Notes under the pieces: model-generated
Seen by the model: only the letters and a program-made list of their open reading frames with translations
What the model was told of the DNA's origin: nothing
Database searches by the model: none
Program-made: the position numbers and the translations under genes
Source: Marivita sp003149565
GTDB lineage: Bacteria; Pseudomonadota; Alphaproteobacteria; Rhodobacterales; Rhodobacteraceae
Length of the DNA stretch: 64,000 nucleotides
Assembly (NCBI RefSeq): GCF_965216415.1
Contig: NZ_CBDCFU010000001.1
Strand: one strand, 5' to 3'
Shown: positions 51,039-59,815 of the stretch, one piece after another
Layout: the number at the start of each line of letters is the position of its first letter
Position numbering within the stretch: position 1 is the stretch's first letter

Positions 51039-51893
51039 ATTCAGGTTCGGCGCGCTTGTAGACAAAGCCATCGACACAGAAAGGGCCTCGCGGTTTCCTC
51101 GTTCTGGGCAGAAGGTTGTGTTGATGACTTCGACAACTCCCGAATGGGCAAGCGGCGGCGTGCATCGGATTGCCGTTACGCGCGCTGCTGTTCTGGGCGG
51201 AAGTCCACCTATGTCAAAGCGGGCCGCTTGACCAACAGGTTTTGCCCACTTCGGTGTGACGCCGCAGCCGCTGCCAGACGAGTTGTTGCCTGGTCGGGGC
51301 TCGGCTGTCGGAGAGTTACTGCTGTGATGACACGGACATGCTGGCTCATGTCAAAATCGATGCCGTGCATGGTACCGCCTTGGAGGCCAGCGTCTACGCA
51401 GCTGTGGCGGAGAAGATTGCCAACGCCTCACGAGTCGACACAGTTGTTGTGCGATCTTTGACCTTTCCGGAAATGACTCCAAGAGACGCCTCGCTGACGG
51501 CTCAGATGCCATTCCAGGATTGCCTGCCATGCTCCAGAGAGAGTGTTTCGCTCCGGAATTGGAGGCGAGCCTAGGCATTTGGCTGTCAAGTTTGTGTGAC
51601 GTGACTTGTGCAAAGCCTTGGCAAGTCCGGTGACGAACAAATATCGGGGAAACTGATATACCGAGCGCCGCGGGGCGGGTATGCTTGAGTGTGCCTCGCG
51701 ATCACGCGGCCGCTGATATTCGCGGCGCATGCGCCCGACGACGATCGGATCCAGGTGCAACGCAGGTGCGAAGGTATCCAAAACGATCACTGTTTTCGCC
51801 GAGACAGGAACAGTGAAAACAGAAACGGTGTGGTCTCGTGCGGTCTGAAAAGGTCAACGAACAGTGAAGAACCATGCTGCCCTGTTTGGCTGG
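51039..51893. other. 855-base stretch without a supported gene
   Basis: Several short frames exist on both strands (for example 51338-51574 and 51428-51790), but none has a ribosome site, family motif or convincing length. It separates the BKACE unit from the V4R regulator unit and may be a rearrangement scar. I see no IS ends or tRNA. Confidence 0.4.
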
Positions 51894-53531
51894 TCATTCA
51901 AGGGTGCCGATACTTTCCGATTGCCCCAGCCGGTATGCCAGTTGTGGTCGCGTCAGCCCAAGTAGACGTGCGGCTGCGGCCACGTTGTTTTCTGTTTGCG
52001 CCATGGCCTTTTGCATGAGCGCTGCGTTGAGACTGTCGAGCGTCAAAGACCCATCTTCGAACCCGGGCAGAACGGCATCCCAGATATCCAAATGTGTGGA
52101 CGGCGCGGGCCGGGGTGGTTCCAGCGCAAGAGCGGCATCGATATCCTGCGCGTCGATGCGTTTCGGATCTGTCGCAAGCAGCGTTGCGCGCTGCAGAAGC
52201 GCGCGCAGTTGCGGCAGGTTGCCCGGCAATTCAAGCTGCGCAATCCGATCACAGGCGGTGTCGGTCAGCTGGGGCTTGGGCGCGTCGCGCAGGGCCGGAG
52301 CATTTGCCAGTATGGCACGCGACAGGCGCTCGAGATCGGCGTTGCGCACCTTCAATGGCGGCAGGGAGATCGGCATGACCTGCAAAGCATAGGCGAGTTC
52401 CGGCAAAAGCCCGGCCTCGGCGACCAGCAGGTCCGGTGCCATGTCAGAAATCGCGACGATCATCGGATGCTGGCCCCGTTCGCCGGTGATTAGGTCAAGC
52501 AGCGCCCATTGCCGGTCGGTGGACAGGTTCTCGATGCCGGAAATGGCCAGAAACGCGTCAGAGGCATAGGGCTGCCCGCTCCCCTTTCGGAGCGCGGCCA
52601 GACGCTCTCCCGCCTCTGCCGACCCGGCGTGGACAATCGAGAAATTTCCCTGTCGAAACCGCCGCTTGTGAAGCCAGCGCGCAGCAGCGCGGCGACCGGC
52701 ACCAGCTGGCCCGGTGATTAGTGCCGGCACCCGGCCCTGCAGCACGAGATCCAGCTGCTGCCGGATCGGGTCGATGATCAGGTCATCCAGATCGGTCACA
52801 TCGGCAACGCGACCGGGTCGCCGGTTGATCCGCGCATTTGCTGCATGATCACCGCCCGTGGGCAGGACCTCGTTCAGAAAGAGTTGGACAAAGGGGTCGT
52901 CGCGCCCCCACTGATCAACCGTCTTGCCGACGACGCGACAGGCCTTGTGGCTCATGGCAGAGCAGCTGGTTTCCTTGAACAGGACCAGCTTGCGGAAAAA
53001 CGGGCTGGCGTACCCCGCCGCATAGCCCGTTTGCAACCAGCACACCGGCTGCAAGGCGCGCCCGTGGCGGCGGTGATACTCGCTGGCCTCGACGGAGTCG
53101 TGCCACAGGAAATCACCCGAGAACCGGTCGCTGTCGAAATCGAAATCGTTGGAGATTGTCTCGACCCGCACGGTTCCGGTCACCATGTGCAGCCGGGTCC
53201 CGGCCGTGAAGGCGTCGCCCGGGTCCAACTCGGGCCAGGATTGCAGGATGAACTCGGCGTCCTCGCGCCCGCTCAGGTAGCCCAGCCGAAGCATCAAGAC
53301 CATCGCCTCATGCTCCGAGTAGCGGCGGACCAGTTGATCGCGCAGGTCACTGCCGAAGGTCGCGCGGCTCATCAACATACGCGCCCCGTTCAAGGTGATA
53401 CTGCCTCGGGTCGGGCTGAATTCGAGCCGGTCGAGGAGGTCACGAAGGGTTGGGCGACCGCCTCGTGTCAGCAGGGCGGATTCGTCAGGATTGGTTTTCA
53501 TGACCGTAGATTGATCATTTGATGAATCCAT
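51894..53531 (-). CDS. XylR/V4R-type regulator with degenerate AAA+ domain
   Basis: About 545 residues (MDSSNDQSTVMKTNPDES; GTG at 53537 is an alternative). The N-terminal ~220 residues match the XylR_N plus V4R aromatic-sensing architecture of activators such as DmpR/XylR: FSPTRGSITLNGARMLMS, RYSEHEAMVLMLRLGYLSGR, and VLFKETSCSAMSHKACRVVG with the V4R cysteines. The AAA+ domain has GPAGAGRRAAARWLH where GESGTGKE is usual, so the Walker A lysine is arginine. I find no GAFTGA loop. The C-terminal Fis-type helix-turn-helix is intact (NNVAAAARLLGLTRPQLAYR). It may regulate without sigma-54. Divergent from the cupin operon. Confidence 0.85.
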   Translation of the reverse strand: MDSSNDQSTVMKTNPDESALLTRGGRPTLRDLLDRLEFSPTRGSITLNGARMLMSRATFGSDLRDQLVRRYSEHEAMVLMLRLGYLSGREDAEFILQSWPELDPGDAFTAGTRLHMVTGTVRVETISNDFDFDSDRFSGDFLWHDSVEASEYHRRHGRALQPVCWLQTGYAAGYASPFFRKLVLFKETSCSAMSHKACRVVGKTVDQWGRDDPFVQLFLNEVLPTGGDHAANARINRRPGRVADVTDLDDLIIDPIRQQLDLVLQGRVPALITGPAGAGRRAAARWLHKRRFRQGNFSIVHAGSAEAGERLAALRKGSGQPYASDAFLAISGIENLSTDRQWALLDLITGERGQHPMIVAISDMAPDLLVAEAGLLPELAYALQVMPISLPPLKVRNADLERLSRAILANAPALRDAPKPQLTDTACDRIAQLELPGNLPQLRALLQRATLLATDPKRIDAQDIDAALALEPPRPAPSTHLDIWDAVLPGFEDGSLTLDSLNAALMQKAMAQTENNVAAAARLLGLTRPQLAYRLGQSESIGTLE

Positions 53532-53740
53532 TGTCACGAAATAATCACGACGCAGTGCAGCGAAAAAGGCGGCCCAGCCTGGAACGCGGCTTTACGACCC
53601 TTCAAAAAGCACAACAAACCTTGGCCGGGTCTGCCCTCGCGTGAATACTGCACTGCGGCATCACTCTTTTCCCTTTGACGGATTCGGGACGCTGGACGTT
53701 CCATGAGTCCCACCGCAAAGACAGGTCAGAGGAGGACCCC

Positions 53741-54256
53741 ATGGCGAAACCCGAGCTCATTACGAAATTGCCACCGGAACCCCATGAGACGATGATCAAT
53801 CGGTTTGGAAAAGAGGGCGCCTTCATCCCAGGCGATGACAAGAACAACCCTTGGGTGCCGTTCGGTGACATGGCCGCGATCAAGCATCTCGCCTTTGACG
53901 TCCGCAACAACTCTGCCGCGAACATCCTTTGGGTCAAGGGCGGTGGCATGATTGGCACGCATAAGCATCGCGGTGTCGTTTCGGCGGTCACTCTGGAAGG
54001 ATCTTGGGGCTATCACGAATACGACTGGGTCGCCCGTCCGGGGGATTTCGTCTACGAACTGCCAGGCACCGCGCACACGCTGTATTCGGATGATCCGAAC
54101 GGCATGAAGGCGCTGTTCTGGCTGAACGGTGCCATCGAGTTCTTTGACGAGAATGCGAACTACGAATTCACGGCAGACGTGTTCTGGTTCATCGACCACT
54201 ACGTCAGTTACTGCGAAGCTAATGGCATCGCGATCAACAAGGACATGTTCATCTGA
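53741..54256 (+). CDS. Cupin protein of the 2,4'-dihydroxyacetophenone dioxygenase family
   Basis: A 171-residue single cupin starting MAKPELITKLPPEPHE after AGAGGAGG. The metal motif is MIGTHKHRGVVSAVTLEGSW (two His and a Glu), with PGTAHTLYS giving the third His. This pattern and length match small non-heme iron dioxygenases that split a hydroxymethyl ketone of the hydroxyacetophenone type. The substrate assignment is by family resemblance only. It is the first gene of the operon divergent from the aromatic-type V4R regulator, which supports an aromatic or related ketone. Confidence 0.75.
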   Translation: MAKPELITKLPPEPHETMINRFGKEGAFIPGDDKNNPWVPFGDMAAIKHLAFDVRNNSAANILWVKGGGMIGTHKHRGVVSAVTLEGSWGYHEYDWVARPGDFVYELPGTAHTLYSDDPNGMKALFWLNGAIEFFDENANYEFTADVFWFIDHYVSYCEANGIAINKDMFI

Positions 54257-54291
54257 ACGTGGTTCGGATGACGGCGAGAGGAGACACACCG

Positions 54292-55110
54292 ATGTCCTTG
54301 GAGACGATGTTTGATGTCGCGGGCAAATCCGTGATCGTCACCGGCGGTGCGTCCGGGATCGGGCGCGCTTATGCGGAAATCATGGTGGAAATGGGGGCCG
54401 TCGTTCGCATTCTCGACATGGATGCTGCAGGGCTGGAAACGACGATTTCCGAGATCGCCGCGAAGGGCTGGCCGGGCACCGTGTCTGGCGACCAGCTCGA
54501 TGTGAGCGACCGCGCGGCACTGACAAGCGCCTTCGATGCGGTTGCGAAAAACCAGGGTCGCATCGACGTAGTCTTTGCCAATGCCGGGGTTGATGCCGGG
54601 CCAGGCTTCCTGTCGCCTGAGGGTGAACGGGTGCCCGGTGCTCAAATCGACACCATGCCCGAGTCCCAATGGGATCGCGTCATCGACGTGAATCTGACTG
54701 CCGTCTTCATGACGATCCGCAACGCCGCTCGGCATATGAAGCAGACTGGTGGCGGGCGGATCATCGTGACCTCGTCCGTTGCTGCGCGGGTGAATGAGTC
54801 GATCGTGGGCACGGCCTACATGCCGGCCAAAGCTGGCGTCGATCACCTAGTCCGCAATGCGGCGATGGAACTGGCGGAACACGGCATCAACGTCAACTGC
54901 ATATCGCCGGGGCCGTTCATCACCAACATCGCTGGTGGGCGGTTGAAAAACAAGGCTGATCGCGAAGCTTTCGAAGCGCAATCGCTGATGGGGCGCATCG
55001 CCTTTCCCGACGAGATCAAGGGGTTGGCACTTTACCTTGCGGCCCCCGCATCAGGCTACGTGACAGGTGCTCAAATGACGATTGACGGTGGTTCGTCGTT
55101 GCGCGGATAG
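54292..55110 (+). CDS. SDR-family oxidoreductase of the cupin/ABC operon
   Basis: A 272-residue short-chain dehydrogenase from ATG 54292 (MSLETMFDVAGKSVIVTGGA) after GAGAGGAG. Cofactor motif TGGASGIGRAYA; NAGVDAGPG; catalytic IIVTSSVAARVN and YMPAKAGVDHLV; ends IDGGSSLRG. It lies 35 bases after the cupin gene and 78 before the ABC binding protein gene. It probably oxidises or reduces a hydroxyl/ketone of the imported substrate. Confidence 0.87.
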   Translation: MSLETMFDVAGKSVIVTGGASGIGRAYAEIMVEMGAVVRILDMDAAGLETTISEIAAKGWPGTVSGDQLDVSDRAALTSAFDAVAKNQGRIDVVFANAGVDAGPGFLSPEGERVPGAQIDTMPESQWDRVIDVNLTAVFMTIRNAARHMKQTGGGRIIVTSSVAARVNESIVGTAYMPAKAGVDHLVRNAAMELAEHGINVNCISPGPFITNIAGGRLKNKADREAFEAQSLMGRIAFPDEIKGLALYLAAPASGYVTGAQMTIDGGSSLRG

Positions 55111-55188
55111 CACGCAAAGCCACGAGCAGGCGGCGCTGCCGGGCCCGTGTGACAACTTTGGCAGAAATTCAATAGGAGGAGACAAAAC

Positions 55189-56484
55189 GTGACCAAGCAG
55201 AAAATGAACTGGACGCCTTCACGGCGTGGCGTCCTAAAGGGTATAAGTGCGTCGGCAATGGCATTGTCCGCTCCGAGCATCGTCCGTGCGCAAAGTGCTG
55301 GAACGATCAAGGTGGGATTTCTGACGCCCACGACCGGTCCGCTGGCGCTCTTCGGTGAGACAGACGGGTTCACTGTCGAAAAAGTGCGTGAGGCTCTCGG
55401 CGGCAGGATCGAAGGAGCGGACGGGCAGACCTATGACCTTGAGATCCTAATGCGCGACAGCCAGTCGGATCCCAACCGGTCGGCCGAAGTCGCTGCGGAA
55501 CTGATCCTGAACGAGGATGTGCACATGCTGCTGCCTGCCTCCACTACGGACACCATCAACCCAGCCGCCGATCAGGCCGAGCTCTTTGAGTGTCCTTGTC
55601 TGTCGACCGCTGCCCCCTGGCAGGCGATCGTGTTCCCGCGCGGCGGTGCCGAGAATCCGTTCAACTGGACCTATCACTTCTTCTGGGGTTTGGACGAAGC
55701 GCTGAACACCTTCGTCGGCCTGTGGAACAGCCTTGAAACGAACCGCAAGGTGGGCATGCTGTTCCCGCAAAACGCCGATGGCGAGACGTGGGGCAACACG
55801 GATTATGGCCTGCCGTCGCCGACCCAGGCCGCCGGGTTCGAGATCGACATGCCCGGCTTCTTCCAGCCGCGCACCAATGACTTTTCTTCGCTGATCTCGT
55901 CCTTCAAGAATTTCGAGGCCGATATCGTTGGCGGCATCACCTATGTGGACGACCTGACCAACTTCGTGAACCAATGCGCGCAGCAGGGCTTCCACCCCAA
56001 GGCGATCACCGTCGCCGCCGCGCTTCTGTTCCCGTCGGGGATCGAGGCCCTTGGCGATCTCGGCGACGGCATGTCGTCCGAGGTGTGGTGGACCCCGGCC
56101 TTCCCGTTCAAGTCGTCGCTCACTGGTCAAGTAAGCCGCGATGTCGCCGACACATGGGAGGCGGAAACCGGACGGCAATGGACACAGCCGCTGGGCTACA
56201 GCCACGCGATCTGGGAAATCGCCATCGACACGCTGCGCCGCTCGGCCAACCCGCTGGACCGCGCCGCCAACCGCGATGCGCTGAAGGCCACCAACATGCA
56301 GACCCTGATCGGGCCGGTCGATTTCTCGTCGGGGCCGCATCCAAACGTCTCGACCACGCCGATCTTCGGGGGTCAGTGGGTCAAGGGCGAAAAATGGCCC
56401 TTTGAGCTGAAGATCGTCGACAACACGGTCAATCCCCTGTTCGAACCGGAACAGGCGATGAAGCCGCTGAACTGGTCGATGTAA
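55189..56484 (+). CDS. ABC transporter substrate-binding protein (branched-chain type)
   Basis: A 431-residue periplasmic protein from a GTG after AGGAGGA. The N-terminus has a twin-arginine-like signal (SRRGVLKGISASAMALSAPS) ending near VRAQ. The mature part is a type I periplasmic-binding fold of the LivK/HAAT family: IKVGFLTPTTGPLALFGETD, then LMRDSQSDPNRSAEVAAELI and VHMLLPASTTDTINPAADQA. It is longer than amino-acid LivK, like members binding aromatic or amide substrates. It heads the transporter genes. Confidence 0.9.
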   Translation: MTKQKMNWTPSRRGVLKGISASAMALSAPSIVRAQSAGTIKVGFLTPTTGPLALFGETDGFTVEKVREALGGRIEGADGQTYDLEILMRDSQSDPNRSAEVAAELILNEDVHMLLPASTTDTINPAADQAELFECPCLSTAAPWQAIVFPRGGAENPFNWTYHFFWGLDEALNTFVGLWNSLETNRKVGMLFPQNADGETWGNTDYGLPSPTQAAGFEIDMPGFFQPRTNDFSSLISSFKNFEADIVGGITYVDDLTNFVNQCAQQGFHPKAITVAAALLFPSGIEALGDLGDGMSSEVWWTPAFPFKSSLTGQVSRDVADTWEAETGRQWTQPLGYSHAIWEIAIDTLRRSANPLDRAANRDALKATNMQTLIGPVDFSSGPHPNVSTTPIFGGQWVKGEKWPFELKIVDNTVNPLFEPEQAMKPLNWSM

Positions 56485-56494
56485 GGCACGTGAC

Positions 56495-57232
56495 ATGACG
56501 GTAAACGGAGACACCTCCGTGCTGCTTGCGGCGCGCGGACTGGGCAAGTCTTTCGGGGCTGTCCGCGTGTTGCACGACCTCGAATTCGAGGTCCGGCAGG
56601 GTGAAGTCCTTGGCATCCTTGGCCCGAATGGGGCGGGGAAGACAACGCTGTTCAACCTGATCAGCGGGGACATCCGCGATTACACGGGCGACATCCGTTT
56701 CAAGGGCCGACCGCTGGCTGGCCCGCCGTTCAAGCGGTGCCATGAGGGCATCGGGCGGACCTATCAGATCCCGCAGCCTTACGCGGGCATGAGCACGTTT
56801 GAAAATCTTCTGGTCGCCGCCACTTTTGGCGGCGGCATGGCCGAGGCGGACAGCTACGATCATTGCGTCCGGATTCTCGAAGAGTGTCAGCTGGCGCAAC
56901 GTTCCAATACCAATGCCGGTTCGCTGACCTTGCTGGATCGCAAGCGGCTGGAACTGGCGCGTGCGCTGGCGTCTCGGCCAAGCCTTCTGCTGCTCGATGA
57001 GATCGCGGGCGGCCTGACCGACGACGAAGGCAAGGAACTGGTGGCCCTGATCAGGCGTATTCGCGACGGTGGCACGACCATCGTCTGGATCGAACACGTG
57101 CTGCATGCACTCTTTGCCGTAGCGGACCGCTTGCTGGTGTTGAACTTCGGCGAGAAGATTGCCGAAGGCGTGCCCGCCGAGGTGATCGAGGACCCGGAAG
57201 TCAAACGTGTCTACATGGGGGTCGAAGCATGA
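56495..57232 (+). CDS. ABC transporter ATPase (LivG-type)
   Basis: A 245-residue ATPase. Walker A GPNGAGKTTLFNLI near residue 48; IGRTYQIPQPYAGMSTFENL (Q-loop region); signature region SLTLLDRKRLELARAL in place of a canonical LSxGQ, typical of a LivG subclade; Walker B SLLLLDEIAGGLTDDEG; and H-loop IEHVL. It pairs with the LivF-type ATPase whose ATG overlaps its stop. Confidence 0.9.
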   Translation: MTVNGDTSVLLAARGLGKSFGAVRVLHDLEFEVRQGEVLGILGPNGAGKTTLFNLISGDIRDYTGDIRFKGRPLAGPPFKRCHEGIGRTYQIPQPYAGMSTFENLLVAATFGGGMAEADSYDHCVRILEECQLAQRSNTNAGSLTLLDRKRLELARALASRPSLLLLDEIAGGLTDDEGKELVALIRRIRDGGTTIVWIEHVLHALFAVADRLLVLNFGEKIAEGVPAEVIEDPEVKRVYMGVEA

Positions 57233-57954
57233 CGACTTTGCTGTCTACCCACGGCCTTCAGGCCGAATATGGCGACATGCGCGCGCTTCACGGGATCGAC
57301 TTTGCCGTGGAGCCGGGTGAAACGGTTGCACTGATCGGGGCCAACGGCGCGGGAAAGTCCACGCTGCTGAGCGCGATCATGGGTTTGCTTCCGGTGGCAG
57401 TAGAGATGGTGAAACTCGACGGCAAGCCGGTTGGCGGCAGCCTGCCGCACCGCATGGTCCAAAGCGGAGTTGCCATCGTGCCCGAGGGCAGGCGCTTGTT
57501 CGCAGGGATGACCGTCGAGGAGAACCTGCAAGTCGCCAGCGAACACGCCGCCGCGCCGAGAGGTACGGCCTGGACAAAGGAACGTGTCTACGACCTTTTC
57601 CCGATCCTGCGCGAAAAGGCCCGCACCCCGGTCGAGAACCTCTCGGGCGGGCAGCAGCAGATGGTTTCCATCGGGCGGGGCTTGCTGGCGCAGCCGCGCG
57701 TCCTGCTATGTGACGAGATCAGCCTTGGCCTTGCCCCGCGCGTGGTGCGCGAAATCTATGATGTGCTGCCACAAGTGACGGCGCAGGGCACCGCGCTGGT
57801 CCTAGTGGAACAGGATGTCGGGCTCGCGCAGCGCGCCTCGCAAAGGCTGTATTGCCTTCTCGAAGGCCGCGTCACCCTTGAGGGCAAATCAAGTGATATC
57901 AGCCGCGACGACATCAGCGCGGCCTATTTCGGAGCGAGCCATGCATTGGATTGA
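57229..57954 (+). CDS. ABC transporter ATPase (LivF-type)
   Basis: A 241-residue ATPase. Walker A GANGAGKSTLLSAIMG; VAIVPEGRRLFAGMTVEENL; signature NLSGGQQQMVSIGRGLLA; Walker B VLLCDEISLGLAPRVV; and VLVEQDVGLAQ for the H-loop position, where the histidine is replaced by aspartate (EQDV), as is common in LivF proteins. Start overlaps the LivG stop, and its end overlaps the permease start by 14 bases. Confidence 0.92.
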   Translation: MTTLLSTHGLQAEYGDMRALHGIDFAVEPGETVALIGANGAGKSTLLSAIMGLLPVAVEMVKLDGKPVGGSLPHRMVQSGVAIVPEGRRLFAGMTVEENLQVASEHAAAPRGTAWTKERVYDLFPILREKARTPVENLSGGQQQMVSIGRGLLAQPRVLLCDEISLGLAPRVVREIYDVLPQVTAQGTALVLVEQDVGLAQRASQRLYCLLEGRVTLEGKSSDISRDDISAAYFGASHALD

Positions 57955-58801
57955 AGGTATCGTGCAGGGGGTCCTATTGGGCGGCCTTTATGCCCAATAT
58001 GCGCTGGGGATGGCGCTAATGTTCGGAGTGATGAAGATCGTAAACGTCACCCACGGCGATCTGGTGATCCTTCTGGCGTTGATCGGCATCTCTCTGGCGG
58101 ACTTTACCGGGATCGGACCTTGGGGCGTACTGACAACCTTGGTGCCTGTCGGGGCGGCCATCGGTTGGCTATTGCAGCGGGCGGTACTGAACCGGGTTGT
58201 CGGGAACGATCCGCTGCCCTCGCTCATTGCCACCTTCGGGCTGTCCATTGCGCTTCAAAACGCAATGCTGGTAGTCTGGTCGGCCGATACGCGGTCGTTG
58301 TCGGGAGGTGGACTTCAACAGGCGTCGATCGAAATCGGGCCGCTGTTCGTGGGCGTTTTGCCGGTGATTGTCTTGATCTGCGCCACAGTGTTGACGGGCG
58401 GGCTTGATGCGGTGCTGCGGTTTACCCGGTATGGCCGGTCGCTGCGCGCCGCGTCAGCCGACGTGGAGGCCGCCGCCATGGTTGGTGTGAACCCAAAGGC
58501 GGTCTATGCCGCGGCCACGGCCATCGCGGTCGGTATCCTCGGCTTTGCCGCGACCTTTCAGGCGATGCGGTCAACCGTGGCCCCGGCGGATGGACCGTTT
58601 CAGCTGATCTACGCCTTCGAGGCGGTCATCATCGGCGGGCTCGGCTCTGTCTGGGGGGCCTTCACGGGCGCGATGATCCTTGGCATCAGCCAGGCCATCG
58701 GGTTCCGGATCAATCCCGGCTTCGGAATCCTGGCCGGCCATATCGTCTTTCTCGCGGTTCTTGCCATTCGGCCGCAGGGCATCTTTCAACGGAAATCTTG
58801 A
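57941..58801 (+). CDS. ABC transporter permease (LivH-type)
   Basis: About 286 residues from ATG 57941 (MHWIEGIVQGVLLGGLYAQY). Eight or so spans with FGVMKIVNVTHGDLVILLAL near the N-terminus and FEAVIIGGLGSVWGAFTGAM near the C-terminus, both diagnostic of LivH permeases. It begins inside the livF-type gene, indicating translational coupling. Confidence 0.92.
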   Translation: MHWIEGIVQGVLLGGLYAQYALGMALMFGVMKIVNVTHGDLVILLALIGISLADFTGIGPWGVLTTLVPVGAAIGWLLQRAVLNRVVGNDPLPSLIATFGLSIALQNAMLVVWSADTRSLSGGGLQQASIEIGPLFVGVLPVIVLICATVLTGGLDAVLRFTRYGRSLRAASADVEAAAMVGVNPKAVYAAATAIAVGILGFAATFQAMRSTVAPADGPFQLIYAFEAVIIGGLGSVWGAFTGAMILGISQAIGFRINPGFGILAGHIVFLAVLAIRPQGIFQRKS

Positions 58802-58813
58802 GGAGCGCGTGCC

Positions 58814-59815
58814 ATGAGTTATCGTGTCGAACGCATGACCCTGTCGGGCCGCGTTGCCATTCTGGCCGGTGCGCTGGCGCTCGGTGCCATCGTCTCCATG
58901 CCTTGGTGGGCGTCGCAAGGGCTGATCCGCGATGTGATCACGCTGGCCTGTTTCATCGCCGTCGCGCAGATGTGGAACATGCTGGCTGGGTATGGCGGCT
59001 TGGTCTCGGTCGGCCAGCAAGCCTTTGTCGGGGTCGCAGCCTATGCCATGTTCGTCATGGCGCAAAGCTGGGGCATCAATCCTTTCATTGCCGTGGGCCT
59101 CAGCCTGATCGCGCCCGCGCTTCTGGCGGTACCGATCTACCTCCTGCTTCACCGTCTCGAAGGGCCATATTTTGCCATCGGCACGTGGGTGGTGGCCGAG
59201 GCGCTGCGTCTGGTCGCCACCAACATGCCGATGGTCAACGGTGGTGCGGGCATGAGCCTGCGCGTGATGACCCAGTTTTCGGCGCATGAGCGCGCGGTTG
59301 CCGGATCGATTTTGGCCGCCTTGCTGCTGCTGGTCACGGTGGGCGGCAGCTACCTTTTGTTGCGCAGCCGCTACGGGCTGGCGCTGACGGCGATGCGCGA
59401 CAACCCGGTCGCCGCGCGCAGCCAAGGCGTCGATGTGCAGCGCCTGCGGTTCCTGATCTTTGTTGCCGCAGCGATCGGGACGGGCTTTGCAGGCGCGGTC
59501 TATTTCATGGTGCAACTGCGCATCACGCCGCCTTCGGCCTTTGACATGAACTGGGCAAACCTCGCCATCTTCATCGTCATGGTCGGCGGCATCGGCAGTA
59601 TCGAAGGCGTGCTGATCGGTGCAGTCATCTACTTCTTTGCCGACCGCTGGTTCGGAGAGTATGGCGCAAGCTACCTGATCGTTCTGGGCCTTCTGACACT
59701 GATGACCGCACTCTTCTTCCGGGAGGGGCTCTGGGGGCTGTGGCGCAGGACCTTCGATGCCCCATGGTTCCCGACCCGACGCACCTTGATCCAGGTCGAA
59801 AGGGATATTCCATGA
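58814..59815 (+). CDS. ABC transporter permease (LivM-type)
   Basis: A 333-residue polytopic permease. LivM landmarks: WNMLAGYGGLVSVGQQAFVG, RLEGPYFAIGTWVVAEALRL, LTAMRDNPVAARSQGVDV (the cytoplasmic loop contacting the ATPase) and IVMVGGIGSIEGVLIGAVIY. It follows LivH by 12 bases, and its stop overlaps the alcohol dehydrogenase start. Confidence 0.92.
   Translation: MSYRVERMTLSGRVAILAGALALGAIVSMPWWASQGLIRDVITLACFIAVAQMWNMLAGYGGLVSVGQQAFVGVAAYAMFVMAQSWGINPFIAVGLSLIAPALLAVPIYLLLHRLEGPYFAIGTWVVAEALRLVATNMPMVNGGAGMSLRVMTQFSAHERAVAGSILAALLLLVTVGGSYLLLRSRYGLALTAMRDNPVAARSQGVDVQRLRFLIFVAAAIGTGFAGAVYFMVQLRITPPSAFDMNWANLAIFIVMVGGIGSIEGVLIGAVIYFFADRWFGEYGASYLIVLGLLTLMTALFFREGLWGLWRRTFDAPWFPTRRTLIQVERDIP

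Noticed and set aside
53600..53740. Possible sigma-54 (-24/-12) promoter near TTGGCCGGGTCTGCC
   Set aside because: GG-to-GC spacing is eight, not ten bases, so it does not meet the consensus.
55447..56673. Long minus-strand frame of 408 codons
   Set aside because: Antisense shadow of the branched-chain-type binding protein gene.
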